DNA of 64,000 nt, taken from positions 1 through 64,000 of the forward strand of contig NZ_JRUD01000015.1 of NCBI RefSeq assembly GCF_000802425.1. Direction: 5' to 3'. The position numbers and the translations under genes were made by a program. The notes below the pieces were generated by a model that saw only the letters and a program-made list of their open reading frames with translations, was not told the DNA's origin and made no database searches. Source of the DNA: Pseudomonas flexibilis (GTDB taxonomy: Bacteria; Pseudomonadota; Gammaproteobacteria; Pseudomonadales; Pseudomonadaceae). Of the stretch, positions 28,177 through 39,357 are shown piece by piece (position 1 is the first letter of the stretch; the number at the start of each line of letters is the position of its first letter).

Positions 28177-30303
28177 TCAGGCGCGCACGCGGGTGATGCG
28201 CGACACGCCCATCAGCACACGCAGCTTCTTGATGACCCGCGCCAGATGCACGCGGTCGCGGACGCTGACCACCATCTGCACCACGCTGAGCCGGCCGTCG
28301 CGCTCGTCCATGCTGATCTTCTCGATGTTGGCGTCGGCGGCGGTGACGCTGCCGGCCAGCAGAGCGATCAGGCCGCGCTGGTGCTCCAGCTCGACGCGCA
28401 GCTCGACATTGAATTCGCCGCTCACCTCCCGCGACCAGGTCAGGGGCACACACTTCTCGGGATTGGTGCGGATTTCGGCGATGTTCCGGCAACCATCCAG
28501 GTGCACCACCATGCCCTTGCCGGCCGACAGATGGCCAACGATCGGGTCGCCCGGGATCGGCGTGCAGCACTTGGCGTAACTCAGCACCAGGCCTTCGGTA
28601 CCGCGGATCGCCAGAGGACCCTCGCTGTCCGGCGCCTGCGCGGCCAGCTCCATTTCCTCGCTGCCTTCCATCAGCTGGCGCGCCACCACCAGCGCCATGC
28701 GATTGCCGAGGCCGACATCTTCCAGCAGGTCCTCGAACTCGCTGAGCTTGTACTCCACCAGCACCGCCTGGATACGCTGCGCGGGGATATGCTCCAGATC
28801 GGTTTCGAAGCTGGCCAGCGCCTTGTTCAGCAGCCGCTCGCCGAGGCTGACCGACTCCGAATGGCGACGCTGCTTGAGGGCGTGACGGATGTGGGTGCGC
28901 GCCTTGCCACTGACCACGAAGTTCAGCCAGGCCGGATTCGGCCGGGCGCTGGGGGCGGTGACAATCTCCACCGTTTCGCCGCTTTCCAGCGGCTGCGAGA
29001 GCGGCGCCAGGCGCCGGTTGATGCGGCAGGCAATGCAGGTGTTGCCCACGTCGGTGTGCACCGCATAGGCGAAGTCAACCGCCGTGGCGCCGCGCGGCAG
29101 CTCCATGATGCGACCCTTGGGCGTGAACACGTAGACCTCGTCCGGGAACAGGTCGATTTTCACGCTCTCGATGAATTCCAGCGAATTGCCGGCGCGCTGC
29201 TGCAGTTCGAGGATGCCCTTGACCCATTGGCGCGCGCGGGCATGGCTGCTGCGCGGCGAGTCGTCGCCACTGGACTTGTACAGCCAGTGCGCGGCGATGC
29301 CGTTGTTGGCCATGTCCTCCATTTCCTGGGTGCGGATCTGGATCTCGATGGGCACGCCGTGCATGCCGAACAGCGTGGTGTGCAGCGACTGGTAGCCGTT
29401 GGCCTTGGGAATCGCGATGTAGTCCTTGAAGCGCCCGGGCAGCGGCTTGTACAGGCTGTGCACGGCGCCCAGCACCCGGTAGCAGGTGTCGACCTTGTCG
29501 ACCACGATGCGGAACGCGTACACGTCCATGATGTCGGCGAACGCCTTGCGCTTGCCGCGCATCTTCTTGTAGATGCTGAACAGGTGTTTCTCGCGGCCGC
29601 TGACCTGGCCGGGCAGCCCCTCGCGCTCCAGGCAGTGCTGGAGCGACTCCTCGATCTTGGCGACGATTTCCTTGCGGTTGCCGCGCGCACCGCGCACCGC
29701 CGCGCGAATGCGCTCGCAGCGCATCGGATGCATCGCCCGGAACCCCAGGTCCTCGAATTCCACGCGCATGTTGTGCATGCCCAGCCGGTTGGCGATGGGC
29801 GCGTAGATTTCCAGGGTTTCACGGGCGATGCGCCGGCTCTTCTCCGGCGGCATGGCATCCAGGGTACGCATGTTGTGCAGGCGGTCGGCCAACTTGACCA
29901 GGATGACGCGGATGTCGCGGGCCATGGCCAGGGCCATCTTCTGGAAGTTCTCGGCCTGGGCTTCGGCCTTGTTCTCGAACTTCATCTGGGTCAGCTTGCT
30001 GACCCCGTCCACCAGCTCGGCGACGGTTTCGCCGAACTGCGAGCTGATGGCTTCCTTGGCGATGCCGGTATCCTCGATCACGTCGTGCAGCATGGCGGCC
30101 ATCAGGCTCTGATGGTCCATGTGCATTTCGGCCAGGATGTTGGCCACCGCCAGCGGGTGGGTGACGTAGGCTTCGCCACTGCGCCGGCGCTGGCCGTCGT
30201 GGGCCTGCTCGGCGTAATAGTAGGCTCGCCGGACCAGATTGACCTGGTCCGCCGCCAGATAGGACGAGATGCGATCAGCGAGGGCGTCGAGATTACCAGC
30301 CAT
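28177..30303 (-). CDS. spoT: Bifunctional (p)ppGpp synthetase/hydrolase SpoT
   Basis: A 708-residue stringent-response enzyme. The HD hydrolase domain is N-terminal (MLHDVIEDTG at 71-80), then a RelA/SpoT synthetase domain, TGS domain (VYVFTPKGRIMELPRGAT near 400), a conserved helical/zinc-finger-like region (SYAKCCTPIPGD) and a C-terminal ACT domain. It makes and degrades (p)ppGpp in response to carbon, iron or fatty-acid stress. Start at MAGNLDALADRI. Operon context rpoZ-spoT-ridA; RpoZ is itself part of the ppGpp site on RNA polymerase. Confidence 0.97.
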   Translation of the reverse strand: MAGNLDALADRISSYLAADQVNLVRRAYYYAEQAHDGQRRRSGEAYVTHPLAVANILAEMHMDHQSLMAAMLHDVIEDTGIAKEAISSQFGETVAELVDGVSKLTQMKFENKAEAQAENFQKMALAMARDIRVILVKLADRLHNMRTLDAMPPEKSRRIARETLEIYAPIANRLGMHNMRVEFEDLGFRAMHPMRCERIRAAVRGARGNRKEIVAKIEESLQHCLEREGLPGQVSGREKHLFSIYKKMRGKRKAFADIMDVYAFRIVVDKVDTCYRVLGAVHSLYKPLPGRFKDYIAIPKANGYQSLHTTLFGMHGVPIEIQIRTQEMEDMANNGIAAHWLYKSSGDDSPRSSHARARQWVKGILELQQRAGNSLEFIESVKIDLFPDEVYVFTPKGRIMELPRGATAVDFAYAVHTDVGNTCIACRINRRLAPLSQPLESGETVEIVTAPSARPNPAWLNFVVSGKARTHIRHALKQRRHSESVSLGERLLNKALASFETDLEHIPAQRIQAVLVEYKLSEFEDLLEDVGLGNRMALVVARQLMEGSEEMELAAQAPDSEGPLAIRGTEGLVLSYAKCCTPIPGDPIVGHLSAGKGMVVHLDGCRNIAEIRTNPEKCVPLTWSREVSGEFNVELRVELEHQRGLIALLAGSVTAADANIEKISMDERDGRLSVVQMVVSVRDRVHLARVIKKLRVLMGVSRITRVRA

Positions 30304-30371
30304 GGCGGCACCTCCTGCCGACAGCATACTCCATCGGCAGCAGCGGCTGCGAACGACCTCGCGCACGCATC

Positions 30372-30638
30372 TTACAGGGCCTCGTCTTTGGCCTCTTCCT
30401 CGAACGCGGCGAAGATCGGTTCTTCCTCGATCAGCTCTTCCTGGGCGATGACGTCGTAGTCCACCAGTCCGCTGGCGATTTCGCGCAGGGCAACCACGGT
30501 GGGCTTGTCGTTTTCCCAGGCGACCTTCGGTTCCTTGCCGCCGGTAGCCAGCTGACGGGAGCGCTTGGTTGCCAGCATGACCAGTTCGAAGCGGTTATCG
30601 ACGTTTTCCAGGCAGTCTTCAACGGTAACGCGGGCCAT
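30372..30638 (-). CDS. rpoZ: RNA polymerase omega subunit
   Basis: An 88-residue subunit that assists beta-prime folding and forms ppGpp site 1. [20 protein letters not shown] is the family N-terminus. AGGAAC precedes the ATG. It lies 68 bases upstream of spoT and 107 bases downstream of gmk. Confidence 0.97.
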   Translation of the reverse strand: MARVTVEDCLENVDNRFELVMLATKRSRQLATGGKEPKVAWENDKPTVVALREIASGLVDYDVIAQEELIEEEPIFAAFEEEAKDEAL

Positions 30639-30745
30639 GGTGTTCCTCTGAGTAGCGTGGGGGCCGTGCCCGGGCTGGGCGAGCGGACCCGGTAGTCTAA
30701 AGAAGGCGCGGGGCCAGCGGCAAGCGCCGGCCCGACGGACGCCCG

Positions 30746-32240
<1,495 letters not shown>

Positions 32241-32316
32241 GGGCTTACCTCTCGGGGGTCGGGTTGCGAAAGGGGCGGAATTGTAGCGCAGTGCGACCAC
32301 ATCGCCCACGGCGAGA

Positions 32317-32345
32317 CTGTCTTCGCTGCGTCAGACACCTATAAT
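32317..32345 (+). promoter_or_regulatory. Candidate sigma-70 promoter of rph
   Basis: A perfect TATAAT (32340-32345) is preceded at 17 bases by CTGTCT, a weak -35. The start codon lies 34 bases downstream, giving a short leader with CAGCAGGA as the ribosome site. Confidence 0.5.
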
Positions 32346-32378
32346 GCCGGCTGATTTCATTCCCAGCAGGACGTACCC

Positions 32379-33101
32379 ATGAAGCGACCCAGCGGCCGCG
32401 CCGCCACCGAGCTGCGCGCGATTCGCCTCACCCGCCACTACACCAAGCACGCCGAGGGCTCGGTGCTGGTGGAGTTCGGCGACACCAAGGTCATCTGTAC
32501 GGTGAGCGTCGAAAGCGGCGTGCCGCGCTTCCTCAAGGGCCAGGGCCAGGGCTGGCTGACCGCCGAGTACGGCATGCTGCCGCGTGCGACCGGTGAGCGC
32601 ACCCAGCGCGAAGCCAGCCGTGGCAAGCAGGGCGGTCGCACCCTGGAGATCCAGCGCCTGATCGGTCGCTCGCTGCGCGCGGCGCTGGACATGGGCAAGC
32701 TGGGCGAAAACACCCTGTACGTCGACTGCGACGTGATCCAGGCCGACGGCGGCACCCGCACCGCCTCGATCACCGGCGCCATGGTGGCGCTGGTCGACGC
32801 CCTGGCCGCCATGAAGAAGCGCGGCCAGCTCAAGCAGGACCCGCTCAAGCAGATGGTCGCCGCCGTCTCCGTGGGTATCTACCAGGGCGAGCCGGTGCTC
32901 GACCTGGACTATCTGGAGGATTCCGCCGCCGAGACCGACCTCAACGTGGTGATGACCAGCGCCGGCGGCTTCATCGAAGTGCAGGGCACCGCCGAGGGCG
33001 AGCCGTTCCAGCCCGAGGAACTGAGCGCCATGCTGGCACTGGCCCGCGACGGCCTGCACGAACTGTTCGCCCTGCAGCGCGTCGCCCTGGAAACCGAGTA
33101 A
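32379..33101 (+). CDS. rph: Ribonuclease PH
   Basis: A 240-residue phosphorolytic 3'-exonuclease trimming tRNA 3' ends. The N-terminal [19 protein letters not shown] and the phosphate-binding region [20 protein letters not shown] are typical; [18 protein letters not shown] contains the catalytic Asp residues. Length is normal, without the E. coli K-12 frameshift. Followed after 6 bases by the DUF4870 gene. Confidence 0.97.
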   Translation: MKRPSGRAATELRAIRLTRHYTKHAEGSVLVEFGDTKVICTVSVESGVPRFLKGQGQGWLTAEYGMLPRATGERTQREASRGKQGGRTLEIQRLIGRSLRAALDMGKLGENTLYVDCDVIQADGGTRTASITGAMVALVDALAAMKKRGQLKQDPLKQMVAAVSVGIYQGEPVLDLDYLEDSAAETDLNVVMTSAGGFIEVQGTAEGEPFQPEELSAMLALARDGLHELFALQRVALETE

Positions 33102-33107
33102 GCCATC

Positions 33108-33479
33108 ATGCATGACGACCAGTCCCTGATTCCGCCACCCGGCCCGGACGCCCGCCGCTGGGCGATGCTCTGCCATTACGCGGCGTTCGCCTGGTTCCTG
33201 GCGCCGATGATCGGCAACGTGATCGGGCCGCTGATCGTCTGGCAACTGAAGAAGGACCTCGACCCCTTCGTCGACCAGCAGGGCAAGGAAGCGCTGAATT
33301 TCCAGATCACGGTCAGCGTGGCCTTCATGATCTGCGGGCTGCTGGCCTGGATTCTGATCGGCTTTCCGCTGATGGTGCTGGTCGGCGTGTTTGCGCTGGT
33401 CGTCACCATCATCGCCGGTATCAAGGCCAACGACGGGGCGGCCTACCGTTATCCACTCTGTTGGCGATTGGTGAAGTGA
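33108..33479 (+). CDS. DUF4870 small membrane protein
   Basis: A 123-residue protein with an N-terminal RRWAMLCHYAAFAWFLAP motif and three to four hydrophobic helices (about 22-45, 65-90, 90-108), matching DUF4870/Tic20-like proteins. Function unknown. It follows rph by 6 bases and is followed by a terminator, so rph and this gene form a unit; I recall the same pair next to crc in P. aeruginosa. Confidence 0.85.
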   Translation: MHDDQSLIPPPGPDARRWAMLCHYAAFAWFLAPMIGNVIGPLIVWQLKKDLDPFVDQQGKEALNFQITVSVAFMICGLLAWILIGFPLMVLVGVFALVVTIIAGIKANDGAAYRYPLCWRLVK

Positions 33480-33482
33480 ACC

Positions 33483-33515
33483 GAAGGCCCCGTGAATGCG
33501 GGGCCTTCTACTTTC
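33483..33515 (+). terminator. Terminator after rph-DUF4870
   Basis: GAAGGCCCC (33483-33491) pairs with GGGGCCTTC (33500-33508) across an 8-base loop, followed by TACTTT. It starts 4 bases after the stop. The rest of the 265-base gap to cydP shows no other gene. Confidence 0.75.
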
Positions 33516-33744
33516 CGCTTGCCAGATACCAGAGCGCTGCACGCCGTCGCGCTGCGACCAAATGCCCCGCCCGCCCCCAACACATACCCCCAGGAGTACA
33601 ATCCGCTCCGTATACCGTTTCGCCTGTGCACCTGCTTCGATGCGATGCATGGACGAGCCAACGCCTGCAACCGGAACCCCGGATCTGACTCGCCGAGCCA
33701 GGGTTCGCCGTACCCCGGTGGCAAGCCGTTTCAGGAGCTCCGTC

Positions 33745-33930
33745 ATGTCGCAACCCTCTCCGCAATCCCCCTGGCAAACCCGGCTGGTTCGCGAGATCGG
33801 CATCATCCTGCTGATCAAGCTGGCCATCCTGCTCACCCTCAAGGCGGTCTGGTTCACTGAACCCACCGTGCCGGTCAATGGCAGCGAGCGCGTCAGCGAA
33901 CGTCTGTTCGGCCCCGCAACGCAGCCGTAA
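33745..33930 (+). CDS. cydP: Cytochrome oxidase putative small subunit CydP
   Basis: A 61-residue single-helix membrane protein: [20 protein letters not shown] leads into a helix at about 16-36, followed by a short polar tail. This pattern upstream of cydAB fits the small proteins annotated CydP. AGGAG lies 8 bases before the ATG. Much longer open frames in the same frame begin in the intergenic gap and are unlikely. It is 32 bases upstream of cydA and probably cotranscribed. Confidence 0.75.
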   Translation: MSQPSPQSPWQTRLVREIGIILLIKLAILLTLKAVWFTEPTVPVNGSERVSERLFGPATQP

Positions 33931-33962
33931 TTCCTTTCCGTCCCACCCGAGGAGGCGCCGAG

Positions 33963-35537
33963 ATGATCTCGGAAACCGTCGTCGACCTGTCGCGTCTGCA
34001 ATTTGCCATGACCGCGATGTACCACTTTCTGTTCGTGCCCCTGACCCTGGGGCTGGCCTTCCTGCTGGCCATCATGGAGTCGGTCTATGTGATGACCGGC
34101 AAGCAGGTCTACAAGGACATGGTGAAGTTCTGGGGCAAGCTGTTCGGCATCAACTTCGCCCTGGGCGTCACCACCGGCCTGACCATGGAATTCCAGTTCG
34201 GCACCAACTGGGCCTACTACAGCCACTACGTGGGTGACATCTTCGGCGCGCCACTGGCCATCGAGGGGCTGATGGCGTTCTTCCTCGAATCGACCTTCAT
34301 CGGCTTGTTCTTCTTCGGCTGGGACCGCCTCTCCAAGGTGCAGCACCTGGCTGTCACCTGGCTGGTGGCGCTGGGTTCCAACCTGTCGGCGCTGTGGATC
34401 CTGATCGCCAACAGCTGGATGCAGAACCCGGTCGGCTCGGAGTTCAACTTCGAGACCATGCGCATGGAGCTGGTGGATTTCGGCGCCCTGCTGTTCAACC
34501 CGGTGGCGCAGGTCAAGTTCGTGCACACCGTGTCGGCCGGCTACGTCACCGGCGCGATCTTCGTGCTGGCGATCTCCAGCTGGTACCTGCTGAAGAAGCG
34601 CGACCTCGGCTTCGCCCGCCGTTCGTTCGCCATCGCCGCGGTGTTCGGCCTGGCTGCGTCGCTGTCGGTGATCATTCTTGGCGATGAATCCGGCTACGAA
34701 ATCGGCGACGTGCAGAAGACCAAGCTGGCCGCCATCGAGGCCGAATGGGACACCCACCCGGCGCCAGCCAGCTTCACCCTGTTCGGCCTGCCCAACCAGG
34801 AGGAGATGCGCACCGACTACGCGGTGAAGATCCCCTACGCGCTGGGGCTGATCGCCACCCGCTCGCTGGACGAGGAGGTCAAGGGCATCAAGGACCTGAT
34901 CGCCGAGCACGAGGGGCGCATTCGCAACGGCATGACCGCCTATGCGCGGCTCGAGGCGCTGCGCGCCGGTGACAAGTCGCCGGAAGCCATCGCCGCCTTC
35001 AACGAGGTCAAGCAGGACCTGGGCTACGGCCTGCTGCTGAAGAAGTACACCGCCAACGTGGTGGACGCGAGCGAGGAGCAGATCAAGCTGGCCGCGCTGG
35101 ACACCATCCCGCATGTGCCCAGCCTGTTCTGGACCTTCCGGATCATGGTCGCCTCCGGCTTCCTGATGCTGCTGCTGTTCGTGCTGGCCAGTTGGGCGTC
35201 GGTCAAGCGCAACGCCGAGGACAAGCCGTGGCTGCTGCGCTTCGCCCTGCTGGCCCTGCCGCTGCCGTGGATCGCCGCGCAGACCGGCTGGTACGTGGCC
35301 GAGCACGGCCGCCAGCCCTGGTCGATCGGCGAGGTGCTGCCCACCCACCTGTCGGCCTCCAGCCTGTCCAGCGGCGACGTCTGGGGTTCGCTGGTCGCGC
35401 TGATTGCCTTCTACAGCCTGCTGCTGGTGATCGAGATGTACCTGATGATCAAGTTCGCCCGTCTCGGCCCGTCCAGCCTGCACACCGGCCGCTACCACTT
35501 CGAGCGTCTGGCCGCCGCCCAAGCGGCCAAGGCCTGA
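33963..35537 (+). CDS. cydA: Cytochrome bd-I ubiquinol oxidase subunit I
   Basis: A 524-residue quinol oxidase subunit that reduces oxygen with high affinity. Heme b595 His is at about 21 ([15 protein letters not shown]); [14 protein letters not shown] near 180 holds the heme b558 His; GRQPW near 449 is the Q-loop-side signature. The length and long Q-loop (about 250-380) match E. coli CydA (about 522 residues) rather than the short-loop, cyanide-insensitive CioA usual in Pseudomonas. GAGGAGG precedes the ATG. Confidence 0.95.
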   Translation: MISETVVDLSRLQFAMTAMYHFLFVPLTLGLAFLLAIMESVYVMTGKQVYKDMVKFWGKLFGINFALGVTTGLTMEFQFGTNWAYYSHYVGDIFGAPLAIEGLMAFFLESTFIGLFFFGWDRLSKVQHLAVTWLVALGSNLSALWILIANSWMQNPVGSEFNFETMRMELVDFGALLFNPVAQVKFVHTVSAGYVTGAIFVLAISSWYLLKKRDLGFARRSFAIAAVFGLAASLSVIILGDESGYEIGDVQKTKLAAIEAEWDTHPAPASFTLFGLPNQEEMRTDYAVKIPYALGLIATRSLDEEVKGIKDLIAEHEGRIRNGMTAYARLEALRAGDKSPEAIAAFNEVKQDLGYGLLLKKYTANVVDASEEQIKLAALDTIPHVPSLFWTFRIMVASGFLMLLLFVLASWASVKRNAEDKPWLLRFALLALPLPWIAAQTGWYVAEHGRQPWSIGEVLPTHLSASSLSSGDVWGSLVALIAFYSLLLVIEMYLMIKFARLGPSSLHTGRYHFERLAAAQAAKA

Positions 35538-35547
35538 GGAGATTGCC

Positions 35548-36693
35548 ATGTTCGATTACGAAACCCTGAAACTGCTCTGGTGGGTGCTGATCGGCGTGCT
35601 GCTGATCGGCTTCGCCCTCACCGACGGCTTCGACATGGGCGCCATGGCGCTGATGCCCTTCGTTGGCAAGACCGACAACGAGCGGCGCGCGGCGATCAAC
35701 ACCATCGCCCCCCACTGGGATGGCAACCAGGTGTGGTTCATCACTGCCGGCGGCGCGCTGTTCGCTGCCTGGCCGATGGTCTACGCGGTGGCCTTCTCCG
35801 GGCTGTACTGGGCGATGCTGCTGGTGCTGTTCGCGCTGTTCTGCCGGCCGGTCGGCTTCGACTACCGCAGCAAGCTGGAGAATCAGAAGTGGCGCAACGC
35901 CTGGGACTGGGCGCTGTTCACCGGCGGCGCGGTACCGGCGCTGCTGTTCGGCGTGGCCTTCGGCAACCTGTTCCTCGGCCTGCCCTTCCGCCTCGACGAG
36001 TTGATGCGCTCCAGCTATGAAGGCTCGTTCTTCGGCCTGCTGCACCCGTTCGCCCTGCTCGCCGGCCTGGTCAGCCTGAGCATGCTCTGCGCCCACGGCG
36101 GCGCCTGGCTGATGCTGCGCACCGACGCCGAGCTGCACCAGCGTTCGCGCCTGGCCACCCGCCTCTGCGCCCTGCTGTTCCTGCTGACCTTCGGCGGCGC
36201 CGGCCTGTGGCTGATCCTCGGCGGCCTGCCGGGCATGCGCCTGGCCGGCGGCTTCGCCGACCTGGGCCTGGCGCTCAATCCGCTGCACAAACAGGTGGTC
36301 ATGGATAACAGCGGCTGGCTGGCCAACTACGCCCAGTACCCGCTGACCCGCGTCGCCCCGCTGCTCGGCCTGGCCGGCGGCCTGCTGGCGCTGCTCGGCG
36401 CGCAGTTCAACCGTGGCGGCGTGGCCTTCCTGGGCAGCAGCCTGGCGATCGTCGGCACCCTCTGCACCGCCGGCTTCGCGCTGTTCCCCTTCGTGTTCCC
36501 GTCGAGCATCGATCCGGCCTCGAGCCTGACGCTCTGGGACGCGGTTTCCAGCCAGAAGACCCTGGGCATCATGCTGGTGGTGGCCGCCCTCTTCGTGCCG
36601 CTGATCCTGCTCTACACCCTGTGGTGCTACATCCGCATGTGGGGCCGCGTGACCAGCCAGACCATCGACGCCAACCCGCACGGCCTGTACTGA
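35548..36693 (+). CDS. cydB: Cytochrome bd-I ubiquinol oxidase subunit II
   Basis: A 381-residue polytopic partner of CydA. The N-terminus ETLKLLWWVLIGVLLIGFAL, DGFDMGAM and HWDGNQVWF are CydB signatures. Eight to nine helices; length matches E. coli CydB (379). It starts 10 bases after cydA with GAGGAG as ribosome site. No cydDC heme/thiol exporter genes are nearby; they must be elsewhere if used. Confidence 0.95.
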   Translation: MFDYETLKLLWWVLIGVLLIGFALTDGFDMGAMALMPFVGKTDNERRAAINTIAPHWDGNQVWFITAGGALFAAWPMVYAVAFSGLYWAMLLVLFALFCRPVGFDYRSKLENQKWRNAWDWALFTGGAVPALLFGVAFGNLFLGLPFRLDELMRSSYEGSFFGLLHPFALLAGLVSLSMLCAHGGAWLMLRTDAELHQRSRLATRLCALLFLLTFGGAGLWLILGGLPGMRLAGGFADLGLALNPLHKQVVMDNSGWLANYAQYPLTRVAPLLGLAGGLLALLGAQFNRGGVAFLGSSLAIVGTLCTAGFALFPFVFPSSIDPASSLTLWDAVSSQKTLGIMLVVAALFVPLILLYTLWCYIRMWGRVTSQTIDANPHGLY

Positions 36694-36760
36694 AACCCGG
36701 CGGCCGGAGCCGTGCGCACCGGCCGCCAGACGCGCCCGCTCAGGGCCAAGGAGAACGAAC

Positions 36761-36877
36761 ATGTGGTATTTCGCCTGGATTCTCGGCGTACTGCTGGCGT
36801 GCAGCTTCGGCATCATCAATGCCCTGTGGCTGGAAACCACCCAGAACCTCGACGAGGAAACCGTCGGTGGCGAGTGA
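36761..36877 (+). CDS. cydX: Cytochrome bd-I accessory subunit CydX
   Basis: A 38-residue single-helix protein, MWYFAWILGVLLACSFGIIN at its start, typical of CydX/YbgT (first residues MWYFAWILG are nearly invariant). It stabilises hemes in the CydAB complex. AAGGAG lies 7 bases before the ATG. The 3' end overlaps the next gene by 11 bases in another frame. Confidence 0.93.
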   Translation: MWYFAWILGVLLACSFGIINALWLETTQNLDEETVGGE

Positions 36878-37160
36878 CACCCGCCCCTGGTTGCGACGCG
36901 GCGCCAGCCGCGCCGCCTCCCTGCTGCTGGCCTCGCCGCTGGCGCTGCTGCTGCTGATCCACCCGGCGGCCATGCTGGATGCCGAAGGCGGCTACAGCCA
37001 CAGCCTGCTGATGCTGGTGATGTGGGGCATCTCCAGCGGTTTCATCCACGGCGTCGGCTTCGATCCGCATAGCCGCCTGTGGCGCACGCTGTTCCATCCG
37101 CTGGGCGGCTGGCTGCTGATGGGGCTGGGTTACCTGATCCTCTGGCAGGCGCAGGGCTGA
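36867..37160 (+). CDS. ybgE: Cyd operon protein YbgE
   Basis: A 97-residue membrane protein with three hydrophobic stretches (LLLASPLALLLLIHP, SLLMLVMWGISSGFIHGVGF, GGWLLMGLGYLIL), matching YbgE, found after cydX in the E. coli operon. The likely start is GTG at 36867, inside cydX, implying translational coupling. Function unknown; the GFIHGVGF and LWRTLFHP motifs are family-typical. A longer upstream open frame overlaps cydB and cydX and is not credible. Confidence 0.85.
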   Translation: MASDTRPWLRRGASRAASLLLASPLALLLLIHPAAMLDAEGGYSHSLLMLVMWGISSGFIHGVGFDPHSRLWRTLFHPLGGWLLMGLGYLILWQAQG

Positions 37161-37188
37161 GAACAGCGCTGCGCCACCGGAAGGCCGA

Positions 37189-37827
37189 CTACTTGTTGGG
37201 CTGCGGGGTCAGACGCAGGTACGGACGCACCGCGCGATAGCCCTTGGGGAAGCGCTCGCGGAGCTCGGTCTCGTCCTTCAGGGACGGCACGATCACCACC
37301 TCGTCACCGTCCTGCCAGTTGGCCGGGGTGGCCACCTTGTAGTTGTCGGTGAGCTGCAGCGAATCCACCACGCGCAGAATCTCGTGAAAGTTGCGACCGG
37401 TGCTGGCCGGGTAGGTGATGGTCAGGCGCACCTTCTTGTTCGGGTCGATGACGAACAGCGAGCGCACCGTCAGGGTGTCGCTGGCGTTCGGGTGGATCAG
37501 GTCGTACAGCTCGGATACAGCGCGGTCGGCGTCGGCCAGGATCGGGAAGTTCACCCGGGTGTTCTGGGTCTCGTTGATGTCATCGATCCACCGGATGTGG
37601 GAATCCACCGGGTCCACCGACAGGGCGATGGCCTTGACGTTGCGCTTGGCGAATTCGTCCTGCAGCTTGGCGGTGAAGCCCAGTTCGGTGGTGCACACCG
37701 GAGTGAAGTCGGCCGGGTGGGAGAACAGGATGCCCCAGCTGTCGCCCAGCCACTCGTGAAAGCGGATGCGGCCGATGCTGGATTCCTGTTCGAAGTCGGG
37801 GGCGATGTCGCCGAGGCGGATGCTCAT
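37189..37827 (-). CDS. lsfA: 1-Cys peroxiredoxin (Prx6/LsfA type)
   Basis: A 212-residue peroxidase reducing hydroperoxides. The peroxidatic Cys is Cys45 in HPADFTPVCTTE; there is no second Cys, so it is a true 1-Cys enzyme requiring an external reductant. The long C-terminal dimerisation domain (DGDEVVIVPSLKDETELRERF) is present. Start at MSIRLGDIAPDF, with AGGAGTTGCAACC upstream. The promoter region carries a notable AT-rich palindrome. The symbol follows P. aeruginosa LsfA by similarity. Confidence 0.92.
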   Translation of the reverse strand: MSIRLGDIAPDFEQESSIGRIRFHEWLGDSWGILFSHPADFTPVCTTELGFTAKLQDEFAKRNVKAIALSVDPVDSHIRWIDDINETQNTRVNFPILADADRAVSELYDLIHPNASDTLTVRSLFVIDPNKKVRLTITYPASTGRNFHEILRVVDSLQLTDNYKVATPANWQDGDEVVIVPSLKDETELRERFPKGYRAVRPYLRLTPQPNK

Positions 37828-37894
37828 GGTTGCAACTCCTGGGGGTCGTGAGGAAGTGCGATCCAATCTGCCGCCGCGTGACGAAAAAGAAAAA

Positions 37895-37930
37895 GAATAA
37901 ATAAAAATTTATTTATTCAAATAAGGAATA
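37895..37930. promoter_or_regulatory. AT-rich 11-2-11 palindrome between prx and xpt
   Basis: GAATAAATAAA (37895-37905) and TTTATTTATTC (37908-37918) are exact inverted repeats two bases apart. A further GAATAA at 37925-37930 can pair with the second arm. The spacer is extremely AT-rich for this genome and lies about 70 bases before the peroxiredoxin start. It could be a regulator-binding site or an AT-rich promoter element. A smaller GGACATTCCGTCC palindrome with an A-run follows at about 37934-37955. Confidence 0.55.
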
Positions 37931-37931
37931 A

Positions 37932-38612
<681 letters not shown>

Positions 38613-38668
38613 GCGACCCCGAACGGCGGCCGGAACGACGCCGACCGCCATAGGACTGCGTCGCTCAC

Positions 38669-38726
38669 ACGCAGGGTGGACAGCGCTTTCCCTGTCCACC
38701 ATTGCCGCCGCCACGGCGGCCTGCGT
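38669..38726 (+). repeat. CGTAGGGTGG-family repeat, copy 2
   Basis: ACGCAGG at the left and CCTGCGT at the right are inverted ends. Inside are GGTGGACAG-n-CTGTCCACC and GCCGCCGCCACGGCGGC hairpins. It lies in the convergent xpt/cytochrome gap, just before the terminator. Confidence 0.7.
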
Positions 38727-38733
38727 CCCGCAA

Positions 38734-38765
38734 ACGAAAAAGCCGCCCTCGGGCGGCTTTTTCGT
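38734..38765. terminator. Bidirectional terminator xpt / cytochrome c5
   Basis: ACGAAAAAGCCGCCC (38734-38748) and GGGCGGCTTTTTCGT (38751-38765) form a near-perfect palindrome with A- and T-runs on both sides, so it should work for xpt and for the facing cytochrome gene. Confidence 0.92.
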
Positions 38766-38779
38766 GCAGGAAGCTCGGC

Positions 38780-39202
38780 TTACAGGCCGGACATTTCCTG
38801 AATGGCAGCGCGCATCTCGTCATCGGAGCAGTCGCTGCAGGTGCCCTTCGGCGGCATGGCATTCAGGCCGGCGATGGCGCTCTTCACCAGACCGTCCAGA
38901 CCACCCTTGGCATCGGCACGGGCCTTCCAGGCGGCGGTGTCATGGTTCTTCGGCGAGTTCAGCAGGCCGGTGCCATGGCACGCGTTGCAGAATTTGGCGA
39001 CCACGTCGGCGCCACTGCGTGCGGCACCACCAGCGGCGGCGGCAACGGCACCCACGCCCTTGCACTCCTGACCCTGGATGCAGACTTCGCCCACCGGCTT
39101 CAGACGCTCGGCGATCGCTTCATTGGTCGTAGCCTGAGCGCTCACCGCCCACAGGGCCAATACGGCAGCGTTGGCCACCAGAATCTTCTTAGTCCAGTTC
39201 AC
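38780..39202 (-). CDS. Cytochrome c5 family protein
   Basis: A 140-residue periplasmic c-type cytochrome. Signal peptide to about residue 24 (VSAQA/T). One heme site CNACH near 72-76 with axial Met in MPPKG. It also has C-n-C pairs outside the heme motif (VCIQGQEC; CSDCSDD), as in the cytochrome c5 disulfide pattern. The GTG start follows GAGGGTGTAAG. Electron partner not evident; P. aeruginosa has the same gene between xpt and pauR (from memory). Confidence 0.9.
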   Translation of the reverse strand: MNWTKKILVANAAVLALWAVSAQATTNEAIAERLKPVGEVCIQGQECKGVGAVAAAAGGAARSGADVVAKFCNACHGTGLLNSPKNHDTAAWKARADAKGGLDGLVKSAIAGLNAMPPKGTCSDCSDDEMRAAIQEMSGL

Positions 39203-39357
39203 CTTACACCCTCATCGTGGCTAGAAACGCTCGCGGCCACGGTTCGCGAGCGGGCGACAGTATAACGGCAAGGCCGACCCGCCGAAACAACCCCGCGGCC
39301 AATGCAGGGTTGCGGCATTGCGTCGCACAGCCCGCGGCGTCGCGGGCCTTGCGGGCT

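Noticed and set aside
32331-35549. A 1072-codon open frame on the minus strand across rph, the DUF4870 gene and cydA
   Set aside because: It is antisense to conserved genes, has low-complexity His/Gln/Arg/Gly composition, and no recognisable domain. GC-rich codon bias keeps the opposite frame open.
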